Of a DNA stretch of 64,000 nt, positions 46,926 to 58,552 are shown piece after piece. Location of the stretch: the NCBI GenBank assembly GCA_963978905.1, contig OZ022256.1, positions 52,376,001 to 52,440,000 of the forward strand, in the 5' to 3' direction. Under the pieces are notes generated by a model. The model ran no database searches and was not told the DNA's origin. It was given only the letters and a program-made list of their open reading frames with translations. How positions within the stretch are numbered: position 1 is the stretch's first letter; each line of letters begins with the position of its first letter. Origin of the DNA: Trichostrongylus colubriformis (lineage: Eukaryota; Nematoda; Chromadorea; Rhabditida; Trichostrongylidae). The translations under genes were made by a program, and so were the position numbers.

Positions 46926-47490
46926 AAGGCAGCATTAGGAGAAAGTCGGACGAAAAATAAAAGAAGTGGTGAATATGAAAGTCGAGATGCCTAGTAACAG
47001 AACACTGAAGAAAAAACGGATGGAAATAAAAAAACCCAAGAAATAGGACCCCCTTTCCACTTCTGATTCACGACGCGGATGACCTGTCCGTCAAGAGGCG
47101 GGTAGTCTGATCCAGTTTTCCATCGGCATGTTGGCAAGTAAACACAAGGGAATGTTTGGAAATACGACAACATCTATTTTTTGGAGTGAGCTTCAAGCTA
47201 AAACTGCGAAAGCGCGCCGCAAACCTTCGATCCTGCTGCATCTCCTTGGCCGCTCCCATCCCAGTCGATCGGGAATTACGTCATTCGAAGGCGGGATCAA
47301 CTTATCAAAAGGCGGGACAGATGGGTGGTTGCGGCGTTTTGCGGCGTTTCTACAGCTCGGTGGGGCGCTTTTTCTCCGGGATTTCGCCACAGATAGCCTT
47401 CTTAGGCCCAGGACTACCATATGAGTGTCTTCTTGTAGGGATTTCTCCATTACCGCATTACCCTAATGCTGTCTTCAAAGCAGCACCGCT
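46926..47490 (+). repeat. Dispersed AAGGCAG-family TIR element
   Basis: Begins AAAGGCAGCATTAGGAG and ends TACCCTAATGCTGTCTTCAA, so the termini are inverted for about 20 bases. The interior matches the neighbouring copy. It ends just beyond the poly(A) end of the cuticlin gene. Confidence 0.78.
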
Positions 47491-47548
47491 TCATTTGTAG
47501 AGAAGGTATCTATTGTCGGGACATGCAAAAAGATTACCTCTGAATTTC

Positions 47549-47554
47549 TTTATT
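47549..47554 (-). terminator. Poly(A) signal of cuticlin gene
   Basis: Plus-strand TTTATT (AATAAA on the minus strand) lies about 42 bases past the stop codon of the last cuticlin exon. Confidence 0.6.
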
Positions 47555-47595
47555 GAAAATCACCAGTTGCAGTATATTAATAAATGATCGATTCT

Positions 47596-50500
47596 TCAGT
47601 AGCTTTGCGATAGGCGCATCGCGAATACTGCAGTTATCGAGAGAAGTGAGCAGATGATGACCAGCACGAAAGACATGAAAATGGCTAATGTTTGATGACT
47701 CAGACAGACGTGTTTGGCTGGCGACGTAGAGGTTGTGTAATTCTGCAACACATTTCTCATCAAAATTGAATATATCCCAATTTTCTTATTTACTCATGAG
47801 AAAAGCCAAGCAATGGACGCTGGTGATATACGCTCTTGAAAGTCGATAGATAAGGAGCACTAAATTTGAAGCTGTTCGAAAAAAGGTCGACGAAAATTAG
47901 CCTTGCTGTGGCTTTATTTGCCCCAACGGGGTATGTTGAAATCGAGCAATCCCAGTATTCCATCTTGTTAGAGGAAGTAGCATTGTTAGGTTTCAGGCGG
48001 GCGCTAACGTGCAGATAAAAACCGACAGCAATGTCTCTCTGGAAACCCGTTAAAGGTTTCCCTTACTTTCATTTTAAAACTGTCTGCTTTCCTTCAAAAA
48101 TCTCCCTTCATCGACCGGGAAACATGAGCATAGTAGTTCGGAAGGCAGAGCTACATACGAGGCCGAAAAGCAATATTGATGGCTCATAGCTGTGTCGGAA
48201 GGTTGTGGGTTATGGTCTACACCATATGAGAATAATAAGTGCGCAAACACTTCGCAGTTCTCTTTCATCATTTACTAATGTAACCATCTAATACTCCTGT
48301 ACACAGTTACTATACCTACCCCTTCATCGATATCCAAGGCGGTCAGCTGAGCACGCACATCCACCGTAAGTGGACTTTCGATAGATCTGCAACTCTCATA
48401 CGAGATGTTGGTGAATTTCTTACATGGAAAGTAACAGCTGAATGATACCTTTCACTGCGACGTTCTCGCAACAAACGCGACTCAATGTCCTTAGAGGCTC
48501 CATCTTTAACCTTGAGTGTGAGCCCGGGAGCGAATACCTTCACTGATTGACGTTTGTAATGATCTTGATAACCTGAAATATTATTTTATGCATTTCCAGC
48601 TTCCTCTTCAAATTTTTGCACGGATTCAAATTTTGAAAAGGTGTGAATTACATATCGGTAAACAGTTTAGCATGATATAAATATCTGTGTACATATACCA
48701 TATAATCATTTACCACAATGTCCCAAAAAATAGGGATCGGCAAGCAAAAAATATTGTTTTTCTAATATTGCGAACAACGGTAGGCTACATTTGCCAGTGG
48801 CTATCAACAAAGGGGTGTGACTAGTACAGTTGAAGGGTGTTCACCGATAGTCGAGGGTTTCTCGACAGTGGGATCTTGTTTGACCGTATGGGAAGGTAGG
48901 GGGTCGTACCCACAGAGGTCAACGATGAGCTTTAGAATCTAAATTCTCAATAAGCGGATGAGAAGCGAAGGATATTTCACCGCAGATTCAAATGACAAAA
49001 TGTAAAATAAATATACTCTGATATATAGCAATAAAGCACACTGCAACTATGCAAGCAGTAGTTACTAGTATTGTAGTTTTCTTTTTTTTGTAGAGGACAA
49101 AGAAGGAAGTCGTGTTTGGTCGCCGTAGGGGGTCGTACTAATGCGGCTATTTTCCTCAACACCTATGAGTGCCTTGGTTGACAGTAGCTGTCAATATCAA
49201 AGTGTGCATTTGCTTCGGGAAGCTAGCTGCTATGGTACTGATCAAATCAGCAAATCAGATTATGTCAGACCTATGGGTAGTACAGCTAAAATGTACATTC
49301 CTCATACGTAGGACGCAGGGTTCCAGCAGAATCGCCAATGATAGCAAAGCATTGGCAGCGTTTTGCCACCCCCTCCACCACCACAGGGACAGAGCAACAC
49401 GTCCTCAATTTTCTAATGCGGTGTAGAATGATCAGTACATAAACCCTTAGTTTACATATGCACTAAAACTCACAAAAAGAACAGGTATTTGAGTCTTCTA
49501 TGATAAGAGAGAGAACTGCAATGTATGGCGCAACCCTGACGGAATGTTACGTGACGGGTGTGTGCAGATATGACAGCGAATCGTGTGGCTGCCCGCGGCT
49601 AGCGGCAAGGTGTGGGCGAGTGCCAGTGGCAGGGCATGGCAGCCTCAAAGCGAGGCAGTGTGGCATGAGTGGAAGCGCACACGTGACGCAGTCTCGCTCG
49701 GCCGGCGCCCAAGGGCAATCGTTACGGCGAGTCGTATTGGTGGCGCCGCGAGTGAAACGCCGCGAAGCGATTCGCTGTCATATCTACACACACCCGTTAT
49801 GTAAGTATACTCATCCATTACCCTTTTAAACGCAGTAGAACGGAAAAGTGATGGTACAGCTGGACTCCTTTCTGTGGCAAATGCGTAATTGTGCCTTTGA
49901 TAATTACCTTCTAACCGCTTCGTTAGGTAAATCAATGTTTCTTGCTGTGATGTAGGCATGAGAAAACTGCAGGAAAAAATCATGCAGCACTACTTACTTT
50001 GTGCATAAGCCGGCTCAAACAATGGACGAGATGTAGTGAAAGTACGTGGACCACCACTGTGTACAGACCCTGTTGCTTAATAACTTTTATTAAAATGCAA
50101 CAGCCTTGTGAAGTTCATCAGTTATCACGAGGGAAATAATAATCACCTTGTTGAAATCTGGAAAACACTCTAGATGGTGACGAATTCAGCAAGTCAGGAC
50201 AAACAGGTCTACGGCATTCCTAGATTTTCATTTTTATTCGGAAAAAGTCTTAACGTATTCTAAAAAACTTGACTCACTCCTTTTTCCTTGACTTGTATAG
50301 AAATCTGGCACTCATAGAAGAGAGAGCTCCTATCAGCGTATTTGTAAACATGAGCTTCCTAAAATCGATTACATACATACATAATAGGATATTACTTGGC
50401 TATTCAGAGCTTTCAAGCGTAATAAGTAAGGGTACGTAGCGAGAGCAAGAACTGAGTGATCCTCGGGCAGTGGCTCTTGTTTTGGATTGTTATTCACAAG

Positions 50501-53109
50501 GGTGGTCTTTGGGGAGAAAGTTCTTCTGAAGATCATTCTTTTTTTTACCAAGTGGGTATTTCTAGGAAAAAATGTGGGTCTAGCTTTTGTCGAGACACCC
50601 ATTCAATAAAAGGCTAAATGAAAGGCCAGACGGTGTCAGGATGAATCATGTTGCTGTCCAGAAGAGAAGGCCAAAGAACATCAACTTACAGGAATCGTCC
50701 ACGGAAAATAAGTTTCTTTGTTACCCATAAACTTTTGCTGTGTTTGCCTAATAAAGGCAGCATGCAAAGTTTCACGCGAAAAAGTGAAAATTGGGCTACG
50801 ATACAGTTACGCAAATCTCGGCCGAGTGGGCGGGATCTCCGAGAAAAGCCCCGCACCGTCGTCCGCCGTGGTTCAGAAGGAAGAATGGGACTGTTTACGT
50901 GAAGTTCTGTCCCTAAAATGCATCTCCCACCGCGGCGGACGACGGGGTGGCCACTCGCTCGGAGGCACCGCTCACCCGGCCGAGAATTGTGGTGCTATAT
51001 CATAGCCGAATTCACACCTTCGAAGACCGTGAGTGATAGGGGTAATGGGGGTACTGAGAACTCCAAAGCTGGGTCATGCAAATGAAAGCTAGGGGTCTGA
51101 GATGACTATATGTGGCGAGCTTCCCAGTGAGAAAGAGTGCTCCCGGCTCCATGAGAGCCGTCTCCTTCAACAGGTACCACTTGTTTTGTTCCAGCGGGCC
51201 CCCTTTTCAGCCCGTCCGGCCCCTTTTGAGATAACCACAGCGGAAGTGGGCTTCGAATTGCCACCATCCCTGCCTTTAACGTACCTGCCCAGCTAATAAG
51301 TCGTCTGGATATTCAATATTATTGAGAACATATCGATCAATAGCACAGCCATTTGCATCCAATATATTCACCTGCAGTTAAATTTATGATAGCTACTACT
51401 AATTGCTCCACAGAAATGACTAGATCTGAAAGATGCTCAGTGGCACGCTCTGTGAGGGTGGAGTGCTCCAGAGCTCCGCCCACATGCAATGTGTGCTATG
51501 TTTTGGAAAAAGTGATGATAACTCACACGATCTCCTTTACCATCGTCAACACTACAGCTGTGGACAAGCATGCAGAACGTGTTGACTATAAAATTGAAGA
51601 AGCTATAGTAAATCGATTAGATAAGCGACTAGGTAGGCAGAACAGTGTCAGCTTCAATAATAGAAAAACCGTACTGCTTTGAGTGGTACAGCTCCAACGA
51701 TGGTAAACTTGTTGACCGATTTTACCATACGGCACAGGATTTCCATGCACACCTCCGTCCAAAATCTGCAATGGTTGCTATTGCATTTTGAGAAGTTAGC
51801 AGTATTTTCAAATTATTTGGTGAAGCCCTTTCAAAAGCAGGGGGTGTGCTCAGTACGGTGGAGTGACTATAGGCATGGGCCCCAGAGCGCGGGGTGTGTG
51901 CACTTCTGACAGCAAATCTCTTCGAGCCACCAGTACGTCTTGCCATCGATTGCCCTTGAGAGCCCTAGAGCGTGGCTGCGTCACCTCTGCACTTCCACCC
52001 ATGCCACACTGCCCCCTGCACCCATGCCACCCTGCCTCTTCCATCCATGCCATACTGCCTCGCTTGAAGGTTGCATCCTTGCCACTGGTGATCTTCTGTT
52101 TTATGTGATAATTAACTCACATCATATCGACATACAGGCATTTGAACTGCTCCAGTCACACTCGCGGTCGTAAGTTCAGAAACGTCCAGTCGAGAACTGA
52201 CATCTTCAATGGTTTCCATGTAGAAACAGGAGACTCGATACGCATGATCGACTTTGGTGAGGAAATGAGGCTGGAAATATCGATTATTCGCTTTTTGTTC
52301 CATTCGCGTATAACAAGGATTTTCCGTTTATACTTTACGGGGATTGCAGAGGAGAGAATTTGAAAAAAAAATCCCCACGTGAAATGTAATGACGACCGTT
52401 GTGAGCACAAATATTCCTTTCGGATTCAGCGATCGCGTTCGTTGCAAACCGCAACCGTCGAAAGGGGCAACAATGCCGGCCACTTGTCTGCCGTTATCGT
52501 TCGAACGACAATTTTTGTCGGAGAAGAAGCCATGAAATCACTGAGTTAATGGCGCATCCAAAATTTTGAATTTTTAACAATTACCACTTGTTTTACTTTA
52601 CTCCACCTTTTTATTTCTATTTTCAATTGTTATAATTATTATCAATTATCTATAGAATTACAGATAAGATGAAGCAAAGCCATAGAAATTTGATATCTCC
52701 TACATAATCTAGAGCTTCCCAAAAATTTTCCTATTCTGTGAAGGTTGAAATTAATATCTAATAAATAAGTGTTGCCTATGAATGAATCTGCAAGGCACGA
52801 CTATTAGTTTTTAGCTTCACGTAAGCTCCACTGTTCGCTGTCTATTCAAAAGCTTAGTATCGAGATAGTGAAAGGCATGGCGTATCCAAATTTATTGATC
52901 CGCGTGCTAAACCAATTTCGGATACAATATTTAGCCAAACCAACCTTCACATAAACATATCCTTCGAAGTTGTTCCTAGTGTTGAAGTTCACAGTAATAG
53001 CAGTTGAACCACATTCGATTTCAGGTTCCCCCTCGACACCATTATCGATCGGTATCGATTGAGCAGTGAGAAACAGAAACATCGTATGCAGAATGACAGC
53101 CAGAAACAT
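47596..53109 (-). CDS. Cuticlin (ZP-domain cuticle protein), about 443 residues
   Basis: Minus-strand exons, 5' to 3': 52945-53109, 52379-52531, 52121-52270, 51675-51765, 51527-51585, 51285-51371, 50278-50358, 50147-50219, 49994(or 49998)-50069, 49908-49966, 48449-48572, 48320-48386, 47596-47742. It starts with a signal peptide ([17 protein letters not shown]). A cuticlin-type ZP domain follows: [97 protein letters not shown] dibasic-rich stretch ([10 protein letters not shown]) may be the processing site, then [15 protein letters not shown] and a C-terminal membrane helix ([20 protein letters not shown]). Cuticlins are secreted, cleaved and assembled under the worm cuticle. Two joins are irregular: the acceptor before 52531 reads TTTCAT instead of AG, and the 50069 exon needs a weak donor at 49994 to keep frame. 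Confidence 0.9.
49547..49804. repeat. 258-bp TIR element inside cuticlin intron
   Basis: The left end TTACGTGACGGGTGTGTGCA and the right end (complement TTACATAACGGGTGTGTGTA) are inverted and continue as GATATGACAGCGAATCG. The interior is GC-rich (TGGTGGCGCCGCGAGTG). It is related in sequence style to the GTGTGTAGCC family elsewhere. Confidence 0.72.
50690..51010. repeat. Diverged foldback MITE related to 11096-11527
   Basis: AGGAATCGTCCACGGAAAAT, TTTCACGCGAAAAAGTG and GAGTGGGCGGGATCTCC match the arms of 11096-11527. A right arm (CCGCTCACCCGGCCGAGA) is partly retained but the right end is lost. It lies in a cuticlin intron. Confidence 0.65.
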
Positions 53110-53751
53110 CCTACTGGACTGAGAGACTGTACACCACTAAAGAAGACGGTGAGCTTGTGTCACAGTCTAGCCGCTTTGGTTACTAATCCACGCTGGTGGG
53201 CGGACATAATCTCTTGCTTACATGAGAAATGTAATTGCTCTTACGCGTTTAAATATCCAGTTTGGGAGGGTCGAGAACAACAAGTAGCCGCTCAAATGGC
53301 TCGCTGAATGCTCTATAAACCCGGTCTAATGCGAACTTTTACAACACCTGCACGAGAAATCGCAAAGTAATGATAGCCTTGACAGGAGCTGCGCCCGGTG
53401 CAAACATGGCCTGTGTATCGAACCTCCCCTGAAGGCAGCGGTGGAGGCAGTAAGAATAAAGAGAATTCTTAAAAATAGCCATTTGAGTGGAAGTAGGGGT
53501 CAAGGAATGCGAAATGTGGCGAAACTCCCGGTGAAAACATCGCTCCCGATTTTTTAAGATGCTTCCTGTTATAGCGTAATCCGCCCCTTTTTGACGTGTG
53601 CCGCCCCTTTCAAAACGACGGTGGGACGAAGACTTCGTTGACGGGGTTTTGACGGTTCCATTGCGCTCATCCTTTGCTTCCGTTGATACCAAACAACCTT
53701 TCATACTCAAAGTTTTTTCCTATTCAGCCCAAACTACCCCCTCCTCGCCGT

Positions 53752-54070
53752 GAAAGGCAGTGATAGAGGTAAGTGTAATGAAAGCTCTTGATTTTAGTCA
53801 CCCAAATAATAGTTACGGTCTGAAAAGGCTATATGTGGTGAACTTTAAAATGAGGAGCGCCTCAAAGCATTGAAGGTTGCCTCTTTTCCAAGGGCTGCCG
53901 ACCCCTTTTTCATCCCAGCTCTCCCTTTTGAGAATCGAGGGCGGGAAGTGGGTCTTATCGGGTTTTTGAACGATTCAATCCGTTTTTCTTTACATTCATA
54001 CTACTGAGCACCTCGGCTTTCATATTCAGTATCTTTTCATATTTGACTTCAATTATCCCTGTCATTGCCT
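53752..54070. repeat. Dispersed repeat with AAAGGCAGTGATAG ends
   Basis: The left end AAAGGCAGTGATAGAGGTAA and the right end TTATCCCTGTCATTGCCTTT are inverted. Landmarks such as GGCTATATGTGGTGAA recur at 51098-51120 and 55732-55752, so related partial copies lie around the cuticlin gene (51020-51280, 53340-53750, 55650-55800, 56915-57085). Confidence 0.6.
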
Positions 54071-54279
54071 TTAACCAAAAGAATCTTCCTTGCTATAGCC
54101 GGAGAATTTGATAGGAACAGGATTCCGATGATGGCCCAGTTCTTTAAGATCACTACTCTAATTGAGCACATTGTCTTCTTCTGCAATCGTAAGTACAAGA
54201 CAGATGCGTGGCGCACTTTACATGCGCATTCTCTACTGCGCTTGGAGCTCGACATAAAAACTGATGAGTAGCTGATATG

Positions 54280-54285
54280 TTTATT
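54280..54285 (-). terminator. Poly(A) signal of small minus-strand gene
   Basis: Plus-strand TTTATT lies 73 bases past the stop codon at 54358. Confidence 0.5.
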
Positions 54286-54357
54286 AAAGGTATACACAGC
54301 ATATAAACGTGCCGGTGGCTCGAACCAAGTAAATTGTCGGATACTTGGACGACGTAG

Positions 54358-55446
54358 CTAGATTAGAGCGGAGTGTAAGTCTCCAACAGCGTACACCATG
54401 TCCATGTGAATTTTCGGAATAGGAAAGGAGGTGCAAGTCTGAAAGGAAAATTTGAATAAGGATAACTCTGAAAAGAGAACTTATATGAAAAACAAAGTGA
54501 CGAGGCAAAAGTTCGATGGAGCCGTAATAAGCACCCATTAGGGAGAGGAGGACAGCGGCCGTAAGAACAGTGGCACCAAGTTCAAGTTTAGTAGAAGCCT
54601 CTTATACTAGGAAGTCGCAACGTTCAACAAGAACAGCGCGCTCAGCGAAGAGATAAGACCTATCGTTAGATAAATCACTCACGAAAACTCGAAAAGTTCA
54701 AATTTCTCTTAAAGAGTGTTATGTTGTACATATTTGCTCACCACGGGCCAAATGCAAACCCTAACGCAAAAAAACAAAATACGGCAGACGTACATCCCTT
54801 CAAAGGATCCCATTTTCGGACACGTAGGCGGGGCTATGAGGGTTCTGGGAGCAAAGCATGGGCGGTCGCATAATAAGTGACGCAATGGGGAAGTAAAACA
54901 ATACTTGGCGCGAAACTTTGTACGCGCTTCCATTCCCGCCATCAGTTGAAAGGCTGTTCGGCGGGAAATCCAAAAAACTGCCGTTATTCGAAATTTTCGG
55001 TTTTTGCGCTGGAACGAAGAGATTTTCAGTTCTTTTTGTGTTCCCTTGCGAGCAATTACTATAATATTGGGATTTCGTGAGGATTGAATCGTCAAATTTC
55101 CGTGCACGAATTCTTAAATGAGCAGAAGAAGTGGAAAGGCCTACCTGGTACCACATGCGCTCCTGTGTGAGTTTACCTCCAGTTCCGTTCAGTTTTTTGA
55201 TAACCGGCATCATTTTCTCATGAGCCGGTAGTATAAATTCAACACTTCGTCGATAAATGGCGAACACATCGGGATCGAAGTCGTAGTCTTCGTCCGGATT
55301 CTGAATTTTGGAATATCGAAAAGCCCGTCCGAGATCGTTTATGGGAACTTCCTTACATAGTATTTCTTCAGTAGCATTTGAAGAATCAATTCAGCAACGG
55401 AGTCATTTACAGCGTAGAGGGGTCCAACAAGTAATCGCTTCACCAT
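54358..55446 (-). CDS. Small three-exon gene of unknown function
   Basis: Minus-strand exons 55357-55446, 55145-55300 and 54358-54438 join in phase 0 to about 108 residues. Exon 1 starts at an ATG eight bases after a TTGGCAG acceptor (possible trans-splice site) and is leucine-rich (SVAELILQMLLKKYY). Exon 2 opens with an acidic run (NPDEDYDFDPDVFAIYRRSV) and continues with LPAHEKMMPVIKKLNGTGG and QERMWYQ. Exon 3 has a strong acceptor (TTTCCTTTCAG) and ends DMVYAVGDLHSALI. Intron 1 is only 56 bases, intron 2 about 700. No signal peptide is seen. I do not recognise the family; if the exon-1 acceptor is a cis site, this is the 3' end of a longer gene running upstream. Confidence 0.68.
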
Positions 55447-55805
55447 CGCTTGACCTGCCAACTCTCTTGACGTACCATATCCAATACAATTATCCTAAAC
55501 ACATTGAAATCAGCAACTGACGATAAATTCGAACGATCGAAAACCGGGGAAAGGGAGGTCATGTAGCAATGAATGCAGATGCCTAGATAAACGCACACTT
55601 GACTGGGGAAATAGTAGTGAGAGGCTCGTAGCACCTCCATCCACGGAACGAGCTTTAAAGGCTGTAATAGGGATTGTGTTAGTAATGAGAACCCTTAGAA
55701 TCGGTCATCCAAATGAAAACTACTGGCCTTGAAAGACTATATGCGACGAAATTTCCGATGAAGGCAGTGCCCCGTCCCGTGTTTTGCAACAGCGGCTGCC
55801 ACTTG

Positions 55806-56332
55806 CTTTAAAGGCAGCCTTAGGGGAAATTCGGACGAAACGTGAAAGAAGTAGTGAATATGAAAGCCGAGATGCCCAGTAGGACAGTGGAGAAAAAAAC
55901 GGATGGAAATGGCCAAATACCTGAGAAATAGGACCCTTTCCCACCGTTGGTTCTAGCCGCGGACGACCTTCCCGTCAAGAAGCGAGTAGTCCGCATGGGT
56001 TTTCCATTGGCATTACCAAGACGTAAACATGAAGGGATGTTCGAAAATGCGACAGCATCTATTCTCATGTGGTGATTTTGAAAAAGCGCGCTGCGATACT
56101 TTCAATCCTGCCGATCTCCTTGACCAACTTCACCGTGAACAACCACTAATCACGTCGCCTGGAGGCGGGCTGCCCTAACCAAGGCGGCTCGCCCTGACGA
56201 GGCCGCCTCCGCCACAGCTCAAGGGGGCGCCTTTCGCGGGGGATTTCGCCATGCATAGGCCTTTGAGACCCGTAGTTTTTCACTAAATGACTCCTTTTGG
56301 GATTTCTCATCACCCACATTATCCCTAAGGCT
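55806..56332 (+). repeat. Dispersed AAGGCAG-family TIR element
   Basis: Starts TTTAAAGGCAGCCTTAGGGG and ends ATTATCCCTAAGGCTG, inverted termini. The interior (GAAAGCCGAGATGCC, GGAGGCGGGCTGCCCTAACC, AAATGACTCCTTTTGGGATT) matches 43731-44240 closely. Its right end abuts another TIR element. Confidence 0.78.
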
Positions 56333-56912
56333 GCGTTCATACCAAATTGAATGAGAGTTTTGGCGCATTCGCGTCATGCATGAGATACGTATCGATCAGA
56401 AAATGAGAGTATTGGCGCATCGGCGCATTGGCGTATCGGCGCATTCGCGTCATGCATAAGATACGTACCGATCTAGAAAATGAGAGTATTGGCGCATTGG
56501 CGCATCGGCGCATTGGCGGATCGGCGCATCGGCGCATCCGCGATTTGAGAGAATTGGCGCATTCGCGTGATTGATAACATACATATCGATCGAAAAAGTG
56601 AGAGTATTGGCGCATCGGCGCATTGGCGTATCGGCGCATCCGCGCATCCGCGATTTCAGAGAATTGGCGCATTCGCGTGATGGATAGGATACATATCGAT
56701 TGAAAAATGAGAGTATTGGCGCATACGCGATTTTGGATATTTGCCATAACAGAAAAAGATCAAGAAATGAAAAGAGAAGAAAAAGAAATCAACCGCACGT
56801 TGGCACGTGCCGCGTTCAAAAGGGTGACGTGGCACGCCAATTCTCTCAAATCGCGGATGCGCCGATGCGCCGATGCGCCAAAACTCTCATTCGATTTGGT
56901 ATGAACGCAACC
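56327..56912. mobile_element. 586-bp TIR element with internal GGCGCATC array
   Basis: The ends AGGCTGCGTTCATACCAAAT and (complement) AGGTTGCGTTCATACCAAAT are inverted, followed in both arms by GAATGAGAGTTTTGGCGCAT. The interior is a higher-order array: runs of (T)TGGCGCATC/GGCGCATT broken by ATACATATCGATCGAAAAA-type spacers about every 115-130 bases. Translations of it are repetitive nonsense. No transposase is encoded. Confidence 0.85.
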
Positions 56913-57199
56913 TAACACTGTCTACAACAGGGTCTGGCCCTTTCGCTAAGAGAACCCACCTCCTTTCGGTGTCAACAATGGGAAGGACGTTTTCCTTCAC
57001 TTTCGTACTATCAAGACTGCACTTTCATATTCAATAATCTTTTGGTATTCGGCCATAATTACCCCTACCACTGCCTTCAAGGTATTATTGAAATATGTGT
57101 ACCACTACCACTGCTTTTAGGGTATTGATGAAATTAATAAAGAGAAAACGAGAACCTTTAACTTGTGAGCGAAACACAACTAGAATTCTTCTCTAGATA

Positions 57200-58138
57200 T
57201 TAGGTTGATGGAAAAGTTTTGATAGGGTTGAGACTTTTTTCTGTTTTATTTTACAACTCAGCAAACAATGAAAGCTAACCCACAATATAATAACCATCCT
57301 TAGTTATAACATTGTCCCATCCAACGGGCAGGTCAGGGATTCCCTTCTCCCGGGTGGAGTGCAAGTGTTCCGACTGGTGAGGTCAGGTCAGGTTGCGCGG
57401 CGGATTGCAATCAGGTGAAGACAGGTAAAAACACGCTGCCAAAGCTCCTCCCTACAGAGGCTTAGGCAAATCTGGGAGAGCCCAGACGGCAGGACGCGCC
57501 ACCATTCGGACAATTCGCGAAGCGTCGCCGTGCGCGGTGACCCAATTCGATGCCGACCTCTAGAAATCGGAACACTTGCATTACACCCCCTTCTCCCAGG
57601 ACTGGGAAGATTGGTAGTCAAACAAGTTACCGACCCCTTGGTCAAGGTGGTCACAGTTGACGAGTTGTTTTTTGTCAGGAAAGCCTTGAGGGGCCGGAAC
57701 AAGTGGTAATCTAAGGGGGCAATATCAGGTGAATAGGGTTGATGTGGAACCGTGTCCCAACCTGGCTCTTCCAATTTTGCCCCGGTCTCTCTCATTGATA
57801 AAGAGACCCGTTCAAAATTGGAGGAGCTATGTAGGTTGGGACACGATTCCCCATCCACCCTACTCACCTGTTATTGTCCCCTCAAGTTACCACTTGTTCT
57901 AGCCCCTCAAGGCTTTCCTAGCAAAAAAAGTATGACCACCTTGAACAAGGAGTTGGTAACTTTTTGACTCCCAGTCTTCCCAGTTGTGGGAGAAGGGAAT
58001 CGCTGGCCTGCCCGTTGGGTGGGACAATGTTATAACTAACGATGGTTATTATATTGTGGGTTAGCTTTCATTGTTTGCTGAGTTGTAATATAAAACAGAA
58101 AAAATTTCAACTCTATCAAAACTTTTCGATCAACCTAA
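57200..58138. mobile_element. Foldback mariner derivative (939 bp)
   Basis: The ends TTAGGTTGATGGAAAAGTTT and (complement) TTAGGTTGATCGAAAAGTTT are flanked by TA, and the arms stay inverted copies through almost the whole element. The left arm on the minus strand and the right arm on the plus strand both carry the 3' part of a mariner transposase (left: HQPYSPDIAPLDYHLF). The left arm has extra sequence at about 57375-57590. There is no N-terminal or complete catalytic region, so it cannot be autonomous. It appears to be two head-to-head 3' halves of one mariner. Confidence 0.85.
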
Positions 58139-58379
58139 TACAACTCGCGAAATGTGCCAGGAACAGTTAAGAGTCGCTTTGCGTTAGATTTGCAAAATAG
58201 TCCGTTCCCAAGTCGACACCGACATGAGATCATTCTCTCATTGCCCCCCCCCCCTACCATGACCGGTGTTGTTGGTATACTAAAACGTTGGCCATAAAAA
58301 CAAAATTTGGTTGACAATCCAGTAACATATAGCATAATCTTCGATTGTAATCTTGGACTGCAACCGAGTCCAAGGTGTA

Positions 58380-58552
58380 CAGTCCATTTCACAAGAGTGA
58401 TTGGGCGTGTCCTACGGACTTGGATGAACGTGTATCAAACTCTCTCAACTCTCTCACTCCACCACACACCCTCACTCTCGCCACGTACTCTCACTCTCCC
58501 AATTCACCCAAGTCTGTAGGACACGCCCAATCAGTTTTTTCGAAATGGACTA
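58380..58552. mobile_element. 173-bp MITE, CAGTCCATTTCG family
   Basis: Ends CAGTCCATTTCACAAGAGTG and CGAAATGGACTA are inverted, with TA on both sides; inner arms GGGCGTGTCCTACGGACTTG and the complement. It is the third copy after 24799-24960 and 39885-40028, with a longer CT-rich loop. Confidence 0.85.

Noticed and set aside
56337..56747. 136-residue minus-strand ORF with repeated ANAPMRQYSHF blocks
   Set aside because: It is the in-frame translation of the GGCGCAT array inside a TIR element, not a repeat protein.
57388..57867. 159-residue minus-strand ORF as a transposase gene
   Set aside because: Only a short C-terminal mariner segment is recognisable; no N-terminus, catalytic triad incomplete, and it lies in one arm of a foldback.
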